Shown here: piece by piece, positions 8,275 to 9,415 of the stretch
How positions within the stretch are numbered: position 1 is the first letter of the stretch
How the letters are laid out: the number at the start of each line of letters is the position of its first letter
Origin: JBFJVZ01 sp041623895
GTDB lineage: Bacteria; Planctomycetota; Planctomycetia; Pirellulales; Pirellulaceae
Reading direction: 5' to 3'
Assembly: GCA_041623895.1 (NCBI GenBank)
Contig: JBFJVZ010000320.1
Location: 1 to 9,415, forward strand
Length of the DNA stretch: 9,415 nucleotides
Translations under genes and position numbers: made by a program
The notes under the pieces: generated by a model
What the model was told of the DNA's origin: nothing
The model's database searches: none
The model's input: only the letters and a program-made list of their open reading frames with translations

Positions 8275-9150
8275 GTGATACGTTCAAGAGCTAAGTCGAT
8301 TGACAGCCATTTCATCTTGGAAGCTGTTGATTTGCAGAAAACGTACGGTCGGCGTCGTGTTGTTGACGGCGTGAATCTGAATGTTGGCAGGGCGGAGATC
8401 GTCGGTTTGCTCGGCCCTAACGGCGCTGGTAAGTCGACTAGTTTTCGGATGATCTGCGGGATGGTCGAGCCGGACCGAGGTCGCGTCTATCTGGATGGAC
8501 AAGATGTTACCGATTGGCCGATGTTTCGCCGTGCACGCGATGGTCACATGGGTTACTTGCCGCAGGAACCCAGTGTGTTCAAAAAGCTGACGGTCGAACA
8601 GAACATTTCCGCGTTGTTGGAATTGCTGGGATTCGATCGTGCGTCGCGCAAGCAACGCACGGACGAACTGCTCAAAGAATTCAATATCGATGCGTTGCGC
8701 AAGGCCCGTGCTGCCGGGCTCAGCGGTGGCGAACGACGGCGACTGGAGATTGCAAGATGTTTGGTCTCGAATCCCAAAATCGTCATGTTGGATGAGCCGT
8801 TCGCCGGGATCGATCCGGTAACCGTGCAATCGATTCAAGTTGTGATCGAGCAACTGAGATCCAGCGGAATCAGTGTCTTGATCACCGATCATGCCGCCCG
8901 CGAGATTCTGAGTACCGTTGATCGCTGTTACGTGATCTACCAGGGACAGGTGTTGATCGACGGCACGCCCGAAGAAGTGAAACAGCATCCAAAAGTTCGC
9001 GAAGAGTATCTCGGCGACCTGGACGGCTCCGGTTTCGGTGCCGCCAAAGATCCGGCAGATCTGCCGAAACGCGCCCCGGTCCCCAAGCCACACTTTCGAA
9101 GCGATATTCAGCGGGCAAGCCAAACCTCAGGCCGCGTGACGGATGTTTAA
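8275..9150 (+). CDS. lptB: LPS export ABC transporter ATP-binding protein LptB
   Basis: This 291-residue cytoplasmic ATPase should power the LptB2FG complex, which extracts LPS from the inner membrane and drives it towards the outer membrane. Motifs in order: A-loop Tyr24, Walker A GPNGAGKST (47-55, Lys53), Q-loop Gln97 within GYLPQEPSVFKKLTV, signature LSGGERRR (149-156), Walker B IVMLDEP (Asp173, Glu174), D-loop AGID and switch His206 in LITDH. The phrases GYLPQEPSVF, SGGERRR.EIAR and DEPFAGIDP are characteristic of LptB rather than of the amino-acid (LivF/LivG) ATPases it resembles. Residues 1-249 match the family length (E. coli 241); a tail of about 42 residues rich in Pro, Lys and Arg is extra. 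The start is GTG. No LptA, LptC or LptF/G gene is in the window, so the partners must be encoded elsewhere. Its presence implies an LPS-bearing outer membrane. Probably co-transcribed with lepB. Confidence 0.93.
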   Translation: MIRSRAKSIDSHFILEAVDLQKTYGRRRVVDGVNLNVGRAEIVGLLGPNGAGKSTSFRMICGMVEPDRGRVYLDGQDVTDWPMFRRARDGHMGYLPQEPSVFKKLTVEQNISALLELLGFDRASRKQRTDELLKEFNIDALRKARAAGLSGGERRRLEIARCLVSNPKIVMLDEPFAGIDPVTVQSIQVVIEQLRSSGISVLITDHAAREILSTVDRCYVIYQGQVLIDGTPEEVKQHPKVREEYLGDLDGSGFGAAKDPADLPKRAPVPKPHFRSDIQRASQTSGRVTDV

Positions 9151-9225
9151 GATGATACCTTGAGCGGCAAATCAACGGTGTAGCTTCAAAGCTTGACAAT
9201 TCGTTGCCAGACCAGTGAAGATATG

Positions 9226-9244
9226 GATTGCCCGACCGGCAATC
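9226..9244 (+). terminator. Possible terminator hairpin after lptB
   Basis: A perfect 7-bp inverted repeat (GATTGCC, loop CGACC, GGCAATC) lies 75 bases after the lptB stop. It is followed by TTAAAA rather than a T-run, so it is a weak intrinsic terminator at best. It may simply be a stable hairpin at the 3' end of the lepB-lptB message. Confidence 0.3.
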
Positions 9245-9363
9245 TTAAAACAGATGCGCCGATTTCTGGCGGAACACGATGAGTAGCGCATTTTCAGATA
9301 TTTCTTTGGCCAGGACTTCTGGGCTAAGTTAATTGTCGCCCACTTCGGGCCTACTAAACTGGA

Positions 9364-9407
9364 CGCTCACCTTCTCCTGACAATACGCCGCCAGGACGGG
9401 GAGAGCG
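9364..9407. repeat. Large imperfect palindrome in the intergenic tail
   Basis: Arms of 16 bases (9364-9379 and 9392-9407) flank a 12-base loop. On the plus strand they give 12 Watson-Crick and 2 G-U pairs out of 16, with mismatches only at 9369/9402 and 9374/9397. The outer part reads CGCTCaCC...GGaGAGCG. This looks like the dispersed intergenic palindromes (REP/BIME-like) common in many bacterial genomes. It could also be a terminator, since the window ends 8 bases later and a T-run beyond cannot be judged. No gene was found in 9151-9415. A smaller 4-bp hairpin (GCCC/GGGC, 9338-9350) lies just before. Confidence 0.5.
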
Positions 9408-9415
9408 ACCAACAA

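Noticed and set aside
8284..9123. A 279-codon open frame on the minus strand
   Set aside because: It lies exactly antisense to lptB, whose motifs are complete; the antisense translation has no recognisable domain and is a codon-bias shadow.
9248..9328. Minus-strand 27-codon open stretch between two stops
   Set aside because: It has no start codon and no recognisable motif; most likely chance.
9329..9415. Minus-strand open stretch entering from the right edge and ending in TAA at 9329, with a hydrophobic start (LLVALPVLAAY)
   Set aside because: Only 28 codons are visible, no start is in view, and the stretch is occupied by the imperfect palindrome; it could be the end of a gene beyond the window but cannot be judged.
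1..9415. CRISPR arrays, insertion sequences, tRNA or rRNA genes, prophage parts
   Set aside because: No regularly spaced direct repeats, transposase motifs, cloverleaf-like sequence or rRNA-like sequence was recognised by eye on either strand.

Overview
The window looks like chromosomal DNA from a member of the Planctomycetota, most likely a Pirellulales or Rhodopirellula-like bacterium. This is inferred from moderate GC content, weak ribosome binding sites, a greatly enlarged signal peptidase I with a zinc-ribbon-like motif and a big insertion, and a fused O-antigen polymerase/TPR protein. No database comparison could be made. All four recognisable genes concern the cell envelope: surface polysaccharide assembly, protein export and LPS export.

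Minus-strand half (1-5568): two genes read leftwards. The upstream one (5568 to 2704) encodes a 954-residue O-antigen ligase/polymerase (Wzy_C-type) membrane protein with a long C-terminal helical, TPR-like domain. After a 321-base gap comes a Wzz/Wzc-type polysaccharide co-polymerase fused to a bacterial tyrosine kinase (2382 to 1). It is cut by the window edge just past its tyrosine-rich tail. A polymerase plus a kinase-type chain-length regulator is the usual core of a Wzx/Wzy-dependent capsule or exopolysaccharide pathway. A 47-base imperfect dyad lies just before the kinase start.

Centre (5569-6224): a 656-base gap between divergent genes, presumably holding the promoters for both directions. 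No convincing gene is seen in it.

Plus-strand half (6225-9150): lepB (signal peptidase I, 671 residues) and lptB (ATPase of the LPS transporter, 291 residues) lie 34 bases apart and are probably co-transcribed. lptB starts at a GTG behind a good Shine-Dalgarno sequence. The last 265 bases hold no gene but contain inverted repeats: a 7-bp perfect hairpin and a larger imperfect palindrome with 16-nt arms.

No clearly new biological system is visible. The most unusual points are the architecture of the signal peptidase, the Arg/Ser-rich loop in the polymerase, the structured leader before the kinase gene and the intergenic palindrome at the right end.
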